This document shows positions 50,637 through 59,477 of a stretch of 64,000 nt of DNA, one piece after another. The stretch is from Paenibacillus macerans (GTDB lineage: Bacteria > Bacillota > Bacilli > Paenibacillales > Paenibacillaceae). Made by a program: the position numbers and the translations under genes. The number at the start of each line of letters is the position of its first letter. Positions within the stretch are counted from its first letter, which is position 1. The notes beneath the pieces are model-generated. The model saw only the letters and a list, made by a program, of their open reading frames with translations, searched no databases and had not been told where the DNA came from. Location: contig NZ_UGSI01000001.1 in the NCBI RefSeq assembly GCF_900454495.1, positions 1 to 64,000 of the forward strand, in the 5' to 3' direction.

Positions 50637-50710
50637 TCGAGACGACAGGATTTGAACCTGCGACCTCTTGCTCCCGAAGCAAGCGCTCTACCAAGCTGAG
50701 CCACGTCTCG
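50637..50710 (-). tRNA. tRNA-Pro (anticodon CGG)
   Basis: Minus strand: acceptor arms CGAGACG / CGTCTCG, D-arm GCTCAGCTTGGTAGAGC, anticodon arm CTTGC-TTCGGGA-GCAAG giving anticodon CGG, T-arm ACAGG/CCTGT-type with GGTTCAAATCC, discriminator A. CCA is not encoded. Reads proline codon CCG. Confidence 0.95.
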
Positions 50711-50990
50711 TTAGCGGAGTGATCACAATATGTAATTTTACTCGTCTTAATATGATTTGTAAAGAGAGTTTTAAAAAAATTTTTTCAAGATCGGTTTGCG
50801 AGAAAAAAGCACTCGGCGGAGTAATTTACCCAGGCGGTTCTATCCCCGACATACCGGCACTTTTTTTAAATGTCTTAACGCCATATTTTTGCTATCCCCA
50901 ATGCGCCGCAAATATGTTAACGTTACTATATTTTCGCGGGTTATTTGCCCAGTCATTGTTCTCAAATCTGGATTTAGTACAACTATTTTC
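50711..50990. other. AT-rich intergenic region, no gene seen
   Basis: It lies upstream of both the tRNA-Pro gene and the binding-protein gene. No coding pattern is evident; the promoter proper begins at about 50990. Confidence 0.35.
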
Positions 50991-50996
50991 ATATGA

Positions 50997-51030
50997 AAAC
51001 GTTTGACATAAAAACGATTGCATTTATAAT
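50997..51030 (+). promoter_or_regulatory. Strong sigma-A promoter with LacI-type operator core
   Basis: TTGACA (51003-51008), 16-base spacer, TATAAT (51025-51030). AAACGTTT (50997-51004) overlaps the -35 and resembles the central core of LacI/CcpA-family operators. The 13-base ATATGAAAACGTT starting at 50991 recurs inverted just after the gene (52405-52417). Confidence 0.75.
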
Positions 51031-51087
51031 AAAGATTGAGCTCACACATTTCATTTATTCCAAAAAACGAAGACTGGGGGAAACAAA

Positions 51088-52401
51088 ATGAAGAAATGGA
51101 TGTCGCTTTCCATCGCTTTGGCGCTCATTATGACAGCGCTGTCGGCATGCGGAGGCGGGGGCAAGAGCAGCAACGATGGCGCTAAGGAGAATGAGGCTTC
51201 AGGCAAGACGGTTGAAATTTCCGTTTTGGTCGGCAAGGAAGAAATCGCCAAGCCGTTTGAATCGATGGTAAGCGATTACAACAGTTCGCAGGACAAAGTG
51301 AAAGTATCGATTATTCCTCTGTCCGGGGCGAACGGTTATGAAAGAATGACCACGCTGTATGCGTCGAACAATGCTCCTACCGTGATGAGCATCGGTCAGG
51401 AGTTGGAGCTGATGCAAGGCAAGCTGCTTGATCTGTCCGATCAGGAGTGGGTCAAGAACGCTTCGCCGGGCACGCTGGATTACGCTACATACGACGGCAA
51501 GGTTTTGGGGATGCCCATGTCCGTAGAAGCTTTCGGTTTTATTTACAATAAAGCTGTTTTGGATAAAGTGGCTGGCGGCAGCTTCGATCCGTCGAGCGTG
51601 CGAACCATCAACGACTTGAAAGCGCTCTTTGAAAAAATCGAGGCCGCCGGCGTTACGCCGATCACCGTAACTCCGCTCGATTGGTCGCTGGGGGCTCATT
51701 TTTCCAATATTCTGTTTACCGACCAATCGCCGGACCGCGAAACGCGCCACAAATTCCTTGCGGACATGAAGAGCGGGAACGTCGATCTTGCCAACAACGC
51801 GGTGTTCAACGGCTGGATGGATACTCTCGATTTGATGAAACAGTACAACAAGGCCAAGGACGCCCCGCTGTCCGCGCAATATGACGAAGCGCCTTTGCAG
51901 TTGGCCGACGGGGAAGCGGCGATGTGGTTCATGGGCAACTGGGCCTATCCGCAGCTTAAAGAAGCGGACCCGGATGGTGAATACGGCTTTCTGCCGGTCC
52001 CTGTAAGCAACAACGCCGATGATTACGGCAACAGCCAAATTTCGGCCAGCGTCTCGTTGTATTGGAGTATCGACAAAGAACAGTCCACTCCGGAAGAACA
52101 GGCTGCCGCCAAAGATTTCTTGAACTGGATGGTCAGCAGCGAGCAAGGCCAGGATTACTATGTCAATCAATTCAGCGCGATCCCTGCGTTCAACAACTTT
52201 AAGATCATGCCGGAAGACAGCTTGTCGCAGTCGCTATTGTTTTACATGGACAAGCAGCAGACGCTGGAATGGATGAACCTGTACTTCCCGCCGGACGGGT
52301 ATCCGACCATGGGAGCGACGCTGCAGAAATATTTGACCGGCAATATCGATCGTGCGGGCGTTGCCAAGGAGTATGAGGAGTACTGGAAAAAGGCCAAATA
52401 A
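51088..52401 (+). CDS. Extracellular sugar-binding lipoprotein (family 1, MalE-like)
   Basis: 437-residue solute-binding lipoprotein. Signal peptide with lipobox LSAC (Cys21) and a Gly/Ser tether (GGGGKSSNDG). PMSVEAFGFIYNKAVLDKV, GEAAMWFMGNWAYPQLKEAD and KDFLNWMVSSEQGQDYYVNQ are the usual CUT1 binding-protein blocks. GGGGG ribosome site before ATG 51088. Unusually, no permease genes follow; instead it heads a unit with GH13 and GH3 glucosidases, so the ligand is probably a gluco-oligosaccharide and the permeases must be elsewhere. Confidence 0.92.
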   Translation: MKKWMSLSIALALIMTALSACGGGGKSSNDGAKENEASGKTVEISVLVGKEEIAKPFESMVSDYNSSQDKVKVSIIPLSGANGYERMTTLYASNNAPTVMSIGQELELMQGKLLDLSDQEWVKNASPGTLDYATYDGKVLGMPMSVEAFGFIYNKAVLDKVAGGSFDPSSVRTINDLKALFEKIEAAGVTPITVTPLDWSLGAHFSNILFTDQSPDRETRHKFLADMKSGNVDLANNAVFNGWMDTLDLMKQYNKAKDAPLSAQYDEAPLQLADGEAAMWFMGNWAYPQLKEADPDGEYGFLPVPVSNNADDYGNSQISASVSLYWSIDKEQSTPEEQAAAKDFLNWMVSSEQGQDYYVNQFSAIPAFNNFKIMPEDSLSQSLLFYMDKQQTLEWMNLYFPPDGYPTMGATLQKYLTGNIDRAGVAKEYEEYWKKAK

Positions 52402-52444
52402 GGTAACGTTTTCATATTTTTTTCTGATTAGAAAAAGAATCCGA

Positions 52445-52468
52445 GGGATAAGCCGTTTGGCTTATCCC
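52445..52468 (+). terminator. Perfect hairpin between the binding protein and glucosidase genes
   Basis: GGGATAAGCC (52445-52454) pairs with GGCTTATCCC (52459-52468), loop GTTT. No U-run follows, so it is more likely a partial terminator or an mRNA-stabilising hairpin that keeps the binding-protein message more abundant than the enzyme messages. Confidence 0.5.
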
Positions 52469-52512
52469 CCGCTTGTTATAAAGAGAGCCGGAAATAAAGT
52501 GGGAGGACTACC

Positions 52513-54198
52513 ATGAACGATCGGAAAGAACAGAAACAGAAGTGGTGGAAGGAGAGCATCGCTTACCAGATTTACCCGCGCAGCTTCCAAGACTCGAACG
52601 GCGACGGGATCGGAGATTTGCGGGGCATTATCGAACGTCTCGATTATTTGCAATATCTTGGCATCGATTTGCTGTGGCTTTCCCCGGTATACGATTCGCC
52701 AAACGACGATAACGGATACGATATCCGCGATTATCACGGCATTTTGGACGAATACGGAACGATGGAAGATATGGACGAGCTGATTGCGGAGGCCGGAAAG
52801 CGGGGCATTCGGCTGTTGATGGACCTGGTCGCCAACCATACGTCGGACGAGCATGCCTGGTTTATCGAATCGCGTTCCGCAAAGGACAGCCCTAAGCGGG
52901 ATTGGTACATTTGGCGGCCGGGCAAGGACGGCAAGGAGCCGACCAACTGGGAATGCGGATTCGGCGGTTCAGCCTGGGAGTACGACGAGCAAAGCGGCGA
53001 ATATTTCCTGCACTGCTTCTCTCCCAAGCAGCCGGATTTGAATTGGGAGAACCCCGAAGTGAGACGGGAACTCTACGCGATGATCGACTGGTGGATGGAT
53101 AAAGGGATTGCCGGGTTCCGCGTCGACGCGATTACCTACATTAAGAAAAACCCCCAATTTCCCCAGCTTGAAGCCGAACCCGGACGAGATTTTGCGCCCA
53201 TTGAAAAAGTCAGCTTGAATCAGGAAGGCATCCTTGATTTTCTGCGCGAGATGAAGCGGGAAGCGCTGGAGCCGAGAGGGGCGATCACGGTCGCCGAGGC
53301 TCCGGGGGTGCCGCTTGAACAAATCGGCGATTTTGTGGATGAAACGGACGGCGTGTTTACGATGCTGTTCCAATTTAACCATGTGGATTTGGACATCAAG
53401 CCCGGCGGCAAAGCGGAGTTCGTCGATTGGGACATGAAAAAATTCAAGGACGCCCTGTCGTTATGGCAGCAGGAATCCAACCGGCATGGCTGGATGGGGT
53501 TGTTCCTGGAGAACCACGACCATGTCCGCTCGGTATCCAAATTCGGCAATGACGGACCCTATCGTGATTTATCCGCCAAAATGCTTGCGGCGTATTATTT
53601 TTTGATGCGGGGAACGCCTTTCATTTATCAGGGGCAGGAGATCGGCATGACCAACTGTCCTTTTGACTCCATTCATGAATACCGCGACATCGGCAGCCTC
53701 AACCTGTTCCGGGATGAGACGGCTAAAGGGCGGCCGGCGGAGGAGATTTTGGGCTACCTCGGCAAACGCAGTCGCGATCACGGGAGAACCCCGATGCAGT
53801 GGAACGGTGAGCGGGAGGCCGGCTTTACCTCCGGAACGCCTTGGATCAAAGTGAACCCCAATTATAGAGAGATCAATGTCGCGGAGAATATGAAAAACGA
53901 GGATTCGGTGCTGCAGTTTTACCGTCGTCTCATCGCGCTGCGGCGGGAGCACCGGAGTTTGGTTTACGGATACTATGACGACCTTTGCAAGGAATCCAAG
54001 GAGGTCGGGGCCTATCAGCGTACCTATAACGGCGAACGCTGGGTCGTATTGTGCAATTTTACCGGGCGGTCCGTCTCTCTGCAGCAGCTTACGGAAATCC
54101 CGTTGGACGGCGAACGGGTCCTGTCCAATTACGAGGACCGGGATCAAAACACGTTAAGACCGTATGAGGCGCTGGTTTTCAGATGGCGGAGAAAATGA
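52513..54198 (+). CDS. Alpha-glucosidase / oligo-1,6-glucosidase, GH13 (MalL-like)
   Basis: Cytoplasmic 561-residue enzyme hydrolysing alpha-linked gluco-oligosaccharides such as isomaltose, maltose or panose. N-terminal WWKESIAYQIYPRSFQDSNG; catalytic nucleophile Asp in GIAGFRVDAITYI, acid/base Glu in ITVAEAPG, stabilising Asp in ENHDHVRSVSKFG; calcium-type loop NGDGIGDL. The GFRVDAI form with Ala-Ile after the nucleophile points to alpha-1,6 or mixed specificity. GGGAGG precedes ATG 52513. Its TGA overlaps the ATG of the GH3 gene. Confidence 0.93.
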   Translation: MNDRKEQKQKWWKESIAYQIYPRSFQDSNGDGIGDLRGIIERLDYLQYLGIDLLWLSPVYDSPNDDNGYDIRDYHGILDEYGTMEDMDELIAEAGKRGIRLLMDLVANHTSDEHAWFIESRSAKDSPKRDWYIWRPGKDGKEPTNWECGFGGSAWEYDEQSGEYFLHCFSPKQPDLNWENPEVRRELYAMIDWWMDKGIAGFRVDAITYIKKNPQFPQLEAEPGRDFAPIEKVSLNQEGILDFLREMKREALEPRGAITVAEAPGVPLEQIGDFVDETDGVFTMLFQFNHVDLDIKPGGKAEFVDWDMKKFKDALSLWQQESNRHGWMGLFLENHDHVRSVSKFGNDGPYRDLSAKMLAAYYFLMRGTPFIYQGQEIGMTNCPFDSIHEYRDIGSLNLFRDETAKGRPAEEILGYLGKRSRDHGRTPMQWNGEREAGFTSGTPWIKVNPNYREINVAENMKNEDSVLQFYRRLIALRREHRSLVYGYYDDLCKESKEVGAYQRTYNGERWVVLCNFTGRSVSLQQLTEIPLDGERVLSNYEDRDQNTLRPYEALVFRWRRK

Positions 54199-56465
54199 TG
54201 GAACAGTCGATAGAACGGATTCTCACGCAACTGACGTTGGAGGAAAAAGCAAGCCTTTGCTCAGGTCAGGATTTTTGGCGCCTGAAGGAAATAAGCCGGT
54301 TGGGGATTCCCTCGATCCGCATGGCGGACGGGCCCCATGGCCTGCGCAAGGAAGCGGAAAATGCGGATTATTTGGCCGCTGGGCAGAGTTTGCCGGCCAC
54401 CTGTTTTCCCTCCGCCGCCGGGCTGGCCTGCACCTGGAACCGGACCTTGATCCGGCAAATGGGGGAAGCGCTCGGCAAGGAATGCCAGGCCGAAGGCGTA
54501 TCGGTGCTGCTTGGGCCGGGCGCAAACATCAAGCGCAGTCCGCTTTGCGGCAGAAACTTCGAGTATTTCTCGGAGGACCCTTATTTATCGTCGGAAATGG
54601 CGGCCAGCCATATTGAAGGGGTACAAAGTCAGGGAGTCGGAACTTCGCTCAAGCATTTTGCGCTGAATAACCAGGAATACCGCAAGATGACGGTGGACGC
54701 CGTTGCCGATGAACGGACGCTGCGGGAGATTTATCTGGCCAGCTTTGAGGGTGCGGTGAAAAAGGCCCGCCCATGGACGGTGATGACCGCCTACAACCGG
54801 GTGAACGGGGAATACTGCGCCGAGAACAAGCGGCTCTTGACCGATATTTTGCGCGAGGAATGGGGCTATGAAGGCGCTGTGATCTCCGACTGGGGCGCGG
54901 TAAACGAGCGGGTGGACGGCCTGCTGGCCGGGCTCGATCTGGAAATGCCGTTTAACCTCGGAGAAGGCGACGCCAAGATCGTTCAAGCCGTGCAAAGCGG
55001 GGAGCTCCCTGAAGAGCAGCTGGACAGAGCGGTCAAAGTACTGCTGGAGCTGGCCTTTAAAGGCCATGCGGCAAAACGGGAGCAAGCCTCGTTTGATCCC
55101 GGCGGGCACCATGATCTGGCCAGAAAAGTAGCCGCCGAAAGCATGGTGCTGCTCAGAAACGAGCAGGGCATCCTGCCGCTCTCCAAGGAAGCGAGCATCG
55201 CCGTCATCGGCGGCTTCGCGCGGCGGCCGAGATTTCAAGGCGGCGGCAGTTCGCATATCGTGCCGACCAGACTGGATATCGCTTATGAGGAAATCGGACG
55301 TAAAGTCAAAGATCCGGCACAGATCACCTATGCGCAAGGATATCGTCCGGACGATGATGAGATTGATGCCGCTTTGCTGGCGGAAGCTGCGGAAGCCGCC
55401 GCCAAGGCGGAGGTCGCCGTTATTTTTGCCGGTTTGCCGGATCGCTACGAAACGGAAGGATATGACCGCAGCCATCTGCGTTTGCCGGGCAATCACCTTC
55501 GCCTGATCGAAGAGGTGGCCAAGGTCCAGAGCAATCTGGTCGTGGTGCTGAGCAACGGTTCGCCGGTGGAGATGCCCTGGATCGGCCAAACCCGGGCCGT
55601 GCTGGAGGCTTATTTGGGCGGACAGGCGGCCGGAGGGGCGGTGGCCGATCTGCTGTTCGGCGACGCCAATCCAAGCGGCAAGCTGGCCGAAACCTTTCCG
55701 GCGGCGCTCGAGCATAACCCGTCCTACCTGTTTTTCCCGGGGGAAAAGGACCGCGCCGAATATAAGGAAGGGGTGTTCGTCGGCTACCGCTACTATGACG
55801 CCAAAGCGCTCGAACCGCTGTTTCCGTTTGGACACGGCCTGAGCTACACCCGGTTCGAATACTCCGGTTTAACGCTCAGCAGCTCCAGAATCCGGGAGCA
55901 TGAGACGTTGACGGTGAGCGTGCGGATCAAAAACGCCGGAGAGGTGGCGGGCAAGGAAATCGTGCAGCTGTACGTAAGCGACCGGGAGGCGTCCGTGGCC
56001 CGTCCGCCGAAGGAGCTTAAAGGCTTTGAAAAGCTCGAGCTTCAGCCCGGCGAAGAGAAGACGGTAATTTTTGAGCTGAATAAAAGAGCGTTTGCATATT
56101 ACGATGTGGAGCTGGGCGGCTGGCATGTGGAGAGCGGCTTTTTCGATATTTTGATCGGGCGTTCGTCCCGGGATATCGCCGCGGCCGAAGCGGTTTATGT
56201 AGAGAGCGCCGTCAAGCTGAAGCCCTCGTTTACGCGCAACTCGACGTTGGGCGATCTGTTGGCAAAAGCCGCTCCCGACCCGCTGACGCTGGCGCTGATC
56301 GAGCAATTCAAGCTGAACAGCGGGATATTTCCGGAGGACAAACCGGCTGATATCGCCGCGGCCGATCTTCATTTTCTGCCGCTGCGCGCGCTTGTCTCGC
56401 TAAGCAAGGGCGGTCTTCGGGAAGAGGACATGGAAGTTCTGCTGACCCGGGTCAACAAAAGCTGA
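54198..56465 (+). CDS. Beta-glucosidase, glycoside hydrolase family 3
   Basis: 755-residue cytoplasmic GH3 enzyme. The (alpha/beta)8 domain carries the nucleophile Asp in GAVISDWGAVNERV; KHFALNNQEYRK is the conserved KHF substrate loop; the alpha/beta sandwich includes VIFAGLPDRYETEGYDR with the probable acid/base region, and the C-terminal FnIII-like domain includes LFPFGHGLSYTRFEY and IVQLYVSDREASV. ATG 54198 shares its A with the stop of the GH13 gene and has GGAG six bases upstream. Presence of both alpha- and beta-glucosidases suggests a mixed-linkage substrate or broad oligosaccharide salvage. Confidence 0.94.
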   Translation: MEQSIERILTQLTLEEKASLCSGQDFWRLKEISRLGIPSIRMADGPHGLRKEAENADYLAAGQSLPATCFPSAAGLACTWNRTLIRQMGEALGKECQAEGVSVLLGPGANIKRSPLCGRNFEYFSEDPYLSSEMAASHIEGVQSQGVGTSLKHFALNNQEYRKMTVDAVADERTLREIYLASFEGAVKKARPWTVMTAYNRVNGEYCAENKRLLTDILREEWGYEGAVISDWGAVNERVDGLLAGLDLEMPFNLGEGDAKIVQAVQSGELPEEQLDRAVKVLLELAFKGHAAKREQASFDPGGHHDLARKVAAESMVLLRNEQGILPLSKEASIAVIGGFARRPRFQGGGSSHIVPTRLDIAYEEIGRKVKDPAQITYAQGYRPDDDEIDAALLAEAAEAAAKAEVAVIFAGLPDRYETEGYDRSHLRLPGNHLRLIEEVAKVQSNLVVVLSNGSPVEMPWIGQTRAVLEAYLGGQAAGGAVADLLFGDANPSGKLAETFPAALEHNPSYLFFPGEKDRAEYKEGVFVGYRYYDAKALEPLFPFGHGLSYTRFEYSGLTLSSSRIREHETLTVSVRIKNAGEVAGKEIVQLYVSDREASVARPPKELKGFEKLELQPGEEKTVIFELNKRAFAYYDVELGGWHVESGFFDILIGRSSRDIAAAEAVYVESAVKLKPSFTRNSTLGDLLAKAAPDPLTLALIEQFKLNSGIFPEDKPADIAAADLHFLPLRALVSLSKGGLREEDMEVLLTRVNKS

Positions 56466-56518
56466 TCCCGGCGTGATCCGGCGGCGTTTCTGGAGCCGGG
56501 TTTAAACGAAGACTGCCG

Positions 56519-56548
56519 TTGACTTTGGGGAGATGGATTGGATATAAT
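56519..56548 (+). promoter_or_regulatory. Promoter of the leuS T-box leader
   Basis: TTGACT (56519-56524), 18-base spacer, TATAAT (56543-56548). Confidence 0.7.
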
Positions 56549-56586
56549 AATCTATAATCAATTTCAAAGCTGGATATTGCAAAGCA

Positions 56587-56869
56587 GTGATGAGGAATCA
56601 GTATTTTCGGACAGACCATGCAGAGAGCCGGCGGAAGGTGCAAGCCGGTTGGCCGCGGAATGAACTCGCCTCGGAGTGCGGTGCAATTGCGGTAGCGGCG
56701 GATTCGCTGACGGCTTCCTTGCCGGCCGCATGAACATCGCCGTCTCGCCCGCGTTAAGGGTGCAAAGTGAGCCGAGGACAAAGCATGTCCGAAGCTAACT
56801 AGGGTGGTACCACGGGAATTTCCTCTCGTCCCTAGCGATGATACGCTACGGGGCGGGAGGTTTTTTAAT
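56587..56869 (+). promoter_or_regulatory. T-box leader, leucine-specific, with terminator/antiterminator
   Basis: Stem I begins near 56587 (AGTGATGAGG) with the distal AGAGAGCC / GGTGCAAGCCGG loop; the specifier loop GAACTCGCC contains codon CTC (56665-56667, Leu). The T-box itself, AACTAGGGTGGTACCACGGG (from 56798), pairs with uncharged tRNA-Leu to form the antiterminator. The competing terminator runs from CCTCTCGTCCC (56822) to GGGGCGGGAGG followed by six T, ending near 56868. Confidence 0.95.
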
Positions 56870-56969
56870 TTTAAAAGGCAGTTCAAAAAGTCATCTTTTG
56901 AAAACCTGACTTTTTGAACCCTCACTAAAATATTTGTTCAAAATGGTTGTTCAAGGAGGATTTTCGATT

Positions 56970-59411
56970 ATGGCGGACAATAATGCGCCTCATGCCGTTT
57001 ACCGGGCTCAGGACATCGAACCGAAATGGCAGGCTTACTGGGATGAGCATCATACGTTCAAAACACGGGAAGAGGCGGGCAAACCGAAGTTTTACGCGCT
57101 CGACATGTTCCCTTATCCTTCGGGAGCGGGCCTTCATGTAGGCCACCCGGAAGGTTATACGGCGACGGATATCGTCTCCCGTTATAAACGGATGCGCGGC
57201 TACAATGTGCTGCATCCGATGGGGTGGGACGCTTTCGGCCTGCCGGCCGAGCAGCACGCGCTCGATACGGGCGAGCATCCCCGCGATATTACGGTCAAGA
57301 ACATCAACAATTTCCGGCGCCAAATCAAATCGCTGGGCTTCTCATACGATTGGGACCGCGAAATCAGCACGACCGATCCGGAATATTACAAATGGACCCA
57401 GTGGATTTTTATCCAGCTTTATAAGAAAGGTCTCGCTTATGTGGCCGAGGTGCCGGTAAACTGGTGCCCTGCGCTGGGAACGGTGCTGGCCAACGAAGAG
57501 GTGATCGACGGCAAGAGCGAACGCGGCGGCCATCCGGTCATTCGCAAGCCGATGCGCCAATGGGTGCTGAAAATCACCGAGTATGCGGAACGGCTGCTGG
57601 AAGACCTGGAAGAGCTCGACTGGTCGGAAAGCATCAAGGATATGCAGCGCAATTGGATCGGCAAATCCGAAGGGGCCGAAGTCGTTTTTGCGATCGACGG
57701 CCATGACGCGGCGCTGACCGTGTTTACGACGCGCCCGGACACCTTGTTCGGGGCCAGCTACGCGGTGCTTGCACCGGAGCATGAATTGGTCAAAACGATC
57801 ACGACGGACGCCCAGCGCGAAGCCGTCGAGGCCTATCAAGATCAAGCCGCGCGCAAAAGCGACCTGGAGCGGACCGATCTGGCGAAGGAAAAAAACGGCG
57901 TATTTACCGGCGCTTACGCGATCAATCCGGTGAACGGCGCCAAGCTGCCGATCTGGATCGCCGATTACGTGCTCGCCGGCTACGGCACCGGGGCCATCAT
58001 GGCCGTGCCGGGGCATGACGAGCGGGACTACGAGTTCGCCAAGCGTTTTGAGCTGCCGATCCGCGAAGTGGTCGAAGGCGGCGATCTGGCGAAAGAAGCG
58101 TATGCGGGCGACGGTCCGCACGTCAATTCCGGTTTCCTGAACGGGCTTAACAACGCGGAAGCGATCAAGAAAATGATCTCCTGGCTGGAGGAAAACGGCA
58201 AAGGGCGCGGCAAGGTGACGTACCGCCTGCGCGACTGGCTGTTCAGCCGCCAGCGTTATTGGGGCGAGCCGATCCCGATCCTCCATCTCGAAGACGGCAC
58301 GATGAAGCCGGTGCCGGAGGATCAGCTGCCGCTGGTATTGCCGGACGTCGACGCCATCAAGCCGTCGGGCACCGGGGAATCGCCGCTCGCGAACGTTACG
58401 GAATGGGTCAATACGACCGATCCGGAGACCGGCCTGCCGGCGCGGCGCGAGACGAACACGATGCCGCAGTGGGCGGGCAGCTGCTGGTATTATCTGCGGT
58501 ACATCGATCCGCATAACGACAAGGAGCTGTGCTCCAAAGAGAAGCAGCGGGAGTGGCTGCCGGTCGATCTGTATATCGGCGGCGCCGAGCACGCGGTGCT
58601 TCACCTGCTGTACGCCCGCTTCTGGCACAAGGTGCTGTACGATCTCGGCGTGGTGACCACGAAGGAGCCGTTCCATAAGCTTGTGAACCAAGGGATGATC
58701 CTGGGCACCAACAACGAGAAAATGAGCAAATCCCGCGGCAACGTGATCAATCCGGACGAAATCGTGGGTGAATACGGTGCGGATACGCTGCGCGTGTACG
58801 AAATGTTCATGGGTCCGCTGGAAGCGACCAAGCCGTGGAACATGAACGGCGTGGAAGGCATTCACCGCTTCCTGTCGCGGGTCTGGCGCCTCTTCGTCGC
58901 CGAGGACGGCAGCCTGAACCCGAAAATCACCGCGGACGGCGGCAGCGACGACTTCAAACGGACCTGGCACAAAACGATCAAAAAGGTAACCGAAGATTTA
59001 GAAAACCTGCGCTTTAATACGGCGATCAGCCAACTGATGATTTTCGTCAACGACGCTTATAAAACGGATGCCGTTCCGAAGGCTGCGGCTGAAAACTTCG
59101 TGCAGCTATTGTCCCCCTTGGCGCCGCATTTGGCCGAAGAACTGTGGGAGCGCCTCGGGCATGCCGAAACGATCACGTACGAGCCGTGGCCGGCCTATGA
59201 CGAGGCTTGGACGGTCGAAGCGGAAGTGGAAATCGTCGTGCAGGTGAACGGCAAAATCGTAGACCGCACGAAAATTTCCAAAGAGCTGGATCAGGCGGCC
59301 ATGCAGGAACACAGCTTAAGCCTGCCGAACGTGCAGCAGGCTGTGGCTGGCAAGACGATCCGCAAGGTGATCGCCGTTCCGGGCAAATTGGTCAACATTG
59401 TCGTCGGTTAA
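56970..59411 (+). CDS. leuS: Leucyl-tRNA synthetase
   Basis: Class-Ia synthetase of 813 residues charging tRNA-Leu. HIGH-type motif FPYPSGAGLHVGHPEGY (residues 49-65); editing domain CP1 with TRPDTLFGASYAVLAPEH and GTGAIMAVPGHDERDYEF; KMSKSRGN at about residue 585; C-terminal anticodon-binding helical domain. ATG 56970 is preceded by AAGGAGGA; the frame opens slightly upstream. Expression is controlled by the T-box leader. Confidence 0.98.
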   Translation: MADNNAPHAVYRAQDIEPKWQAYWDEHHTFKTREEAGKPKFYALDMFPYPSGAGLHVGHPEGYTATDIVSRYKRMRGYNVLHPMGWDAFGLPAEQHALDTGEHPRDITVKNINNFRRQIKSLGFSYDWDREISTTDPEYYKWTQWIFIQLYKKGLAYVAEVPVNWCPALGTVLANEEVIDGKSERGGHPVIRKPMRQWVLKITEYAERLLEDLEELDWSESIKDMQRNWIGKSEGAEVVFAIDGHDAALTVFTTRPDTLFGASYAVLAPEHELVKTITTDAQREAVEAYQDQAARKSDLERTDLAKEKNGVFTGAYAINPVNGAKLPIWIADYVLAGYGTGAIMAVPGHDERDYEFAKRFELPIREVVEGGDLAKEAYAGDGPHVNSGFLNGLNNAEAIKKMISWLEENGKGRGKVTYRLRDWLFSRQRYWGEPIPILHLEDGTMKPVPEDQLPLVLPDVDAIKPSGTGESPLANVTEWVNTTDPETGLPARRETNTMPQWAGSCWYYLRYIDPHNDKELCSKEKQREWLPVDLYIGGAEHAVLHLLYARFWHKVLYDLGVVTTKEPFHKLVNQGMILGTNNEKMSKSRGNVINPDEIVGEYGADTLRVYEMFMGPLEATKPWNMNGVEGIHRFLSRVWRLFVAEDGSLNPKITADGGSDDFKRTWHKTIKKVTEDLENLRFNTAISQLMIFVNDAYKTDAVPKAAAENFVQLLSPLAPHLAEELWERLGHAETITYEPWPAYDEAWTVEAEVEIVVQVNGKIVDRTKISKELDQAAMQEHSLSLPNVQQAVAGKTIRKVIAVPGKLVNIVVG

Positions 59412-59477
59412 AGGCCTGCCGGAAGCTGCTGCTTTGGCGGCAGTCTATTGCGGCAGTCTATTTGCGGGTCACCGGCA

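Noticed and set aside
50638..50710. tRNA-Arg reading of the tRNA on the opposite strand
   Set aside because: Only the minus strand gives correct D-loop, TTCAAAT T-loop and anticodon loop; the anticodon there is CGG, proline.
57342..58970. 542-codon antisense reading frame inside leuS
   Set aside because: Entirely within a highly conserved synthetase gene; no ribosome site or recognisable domain. A GC-rich shadow frame.
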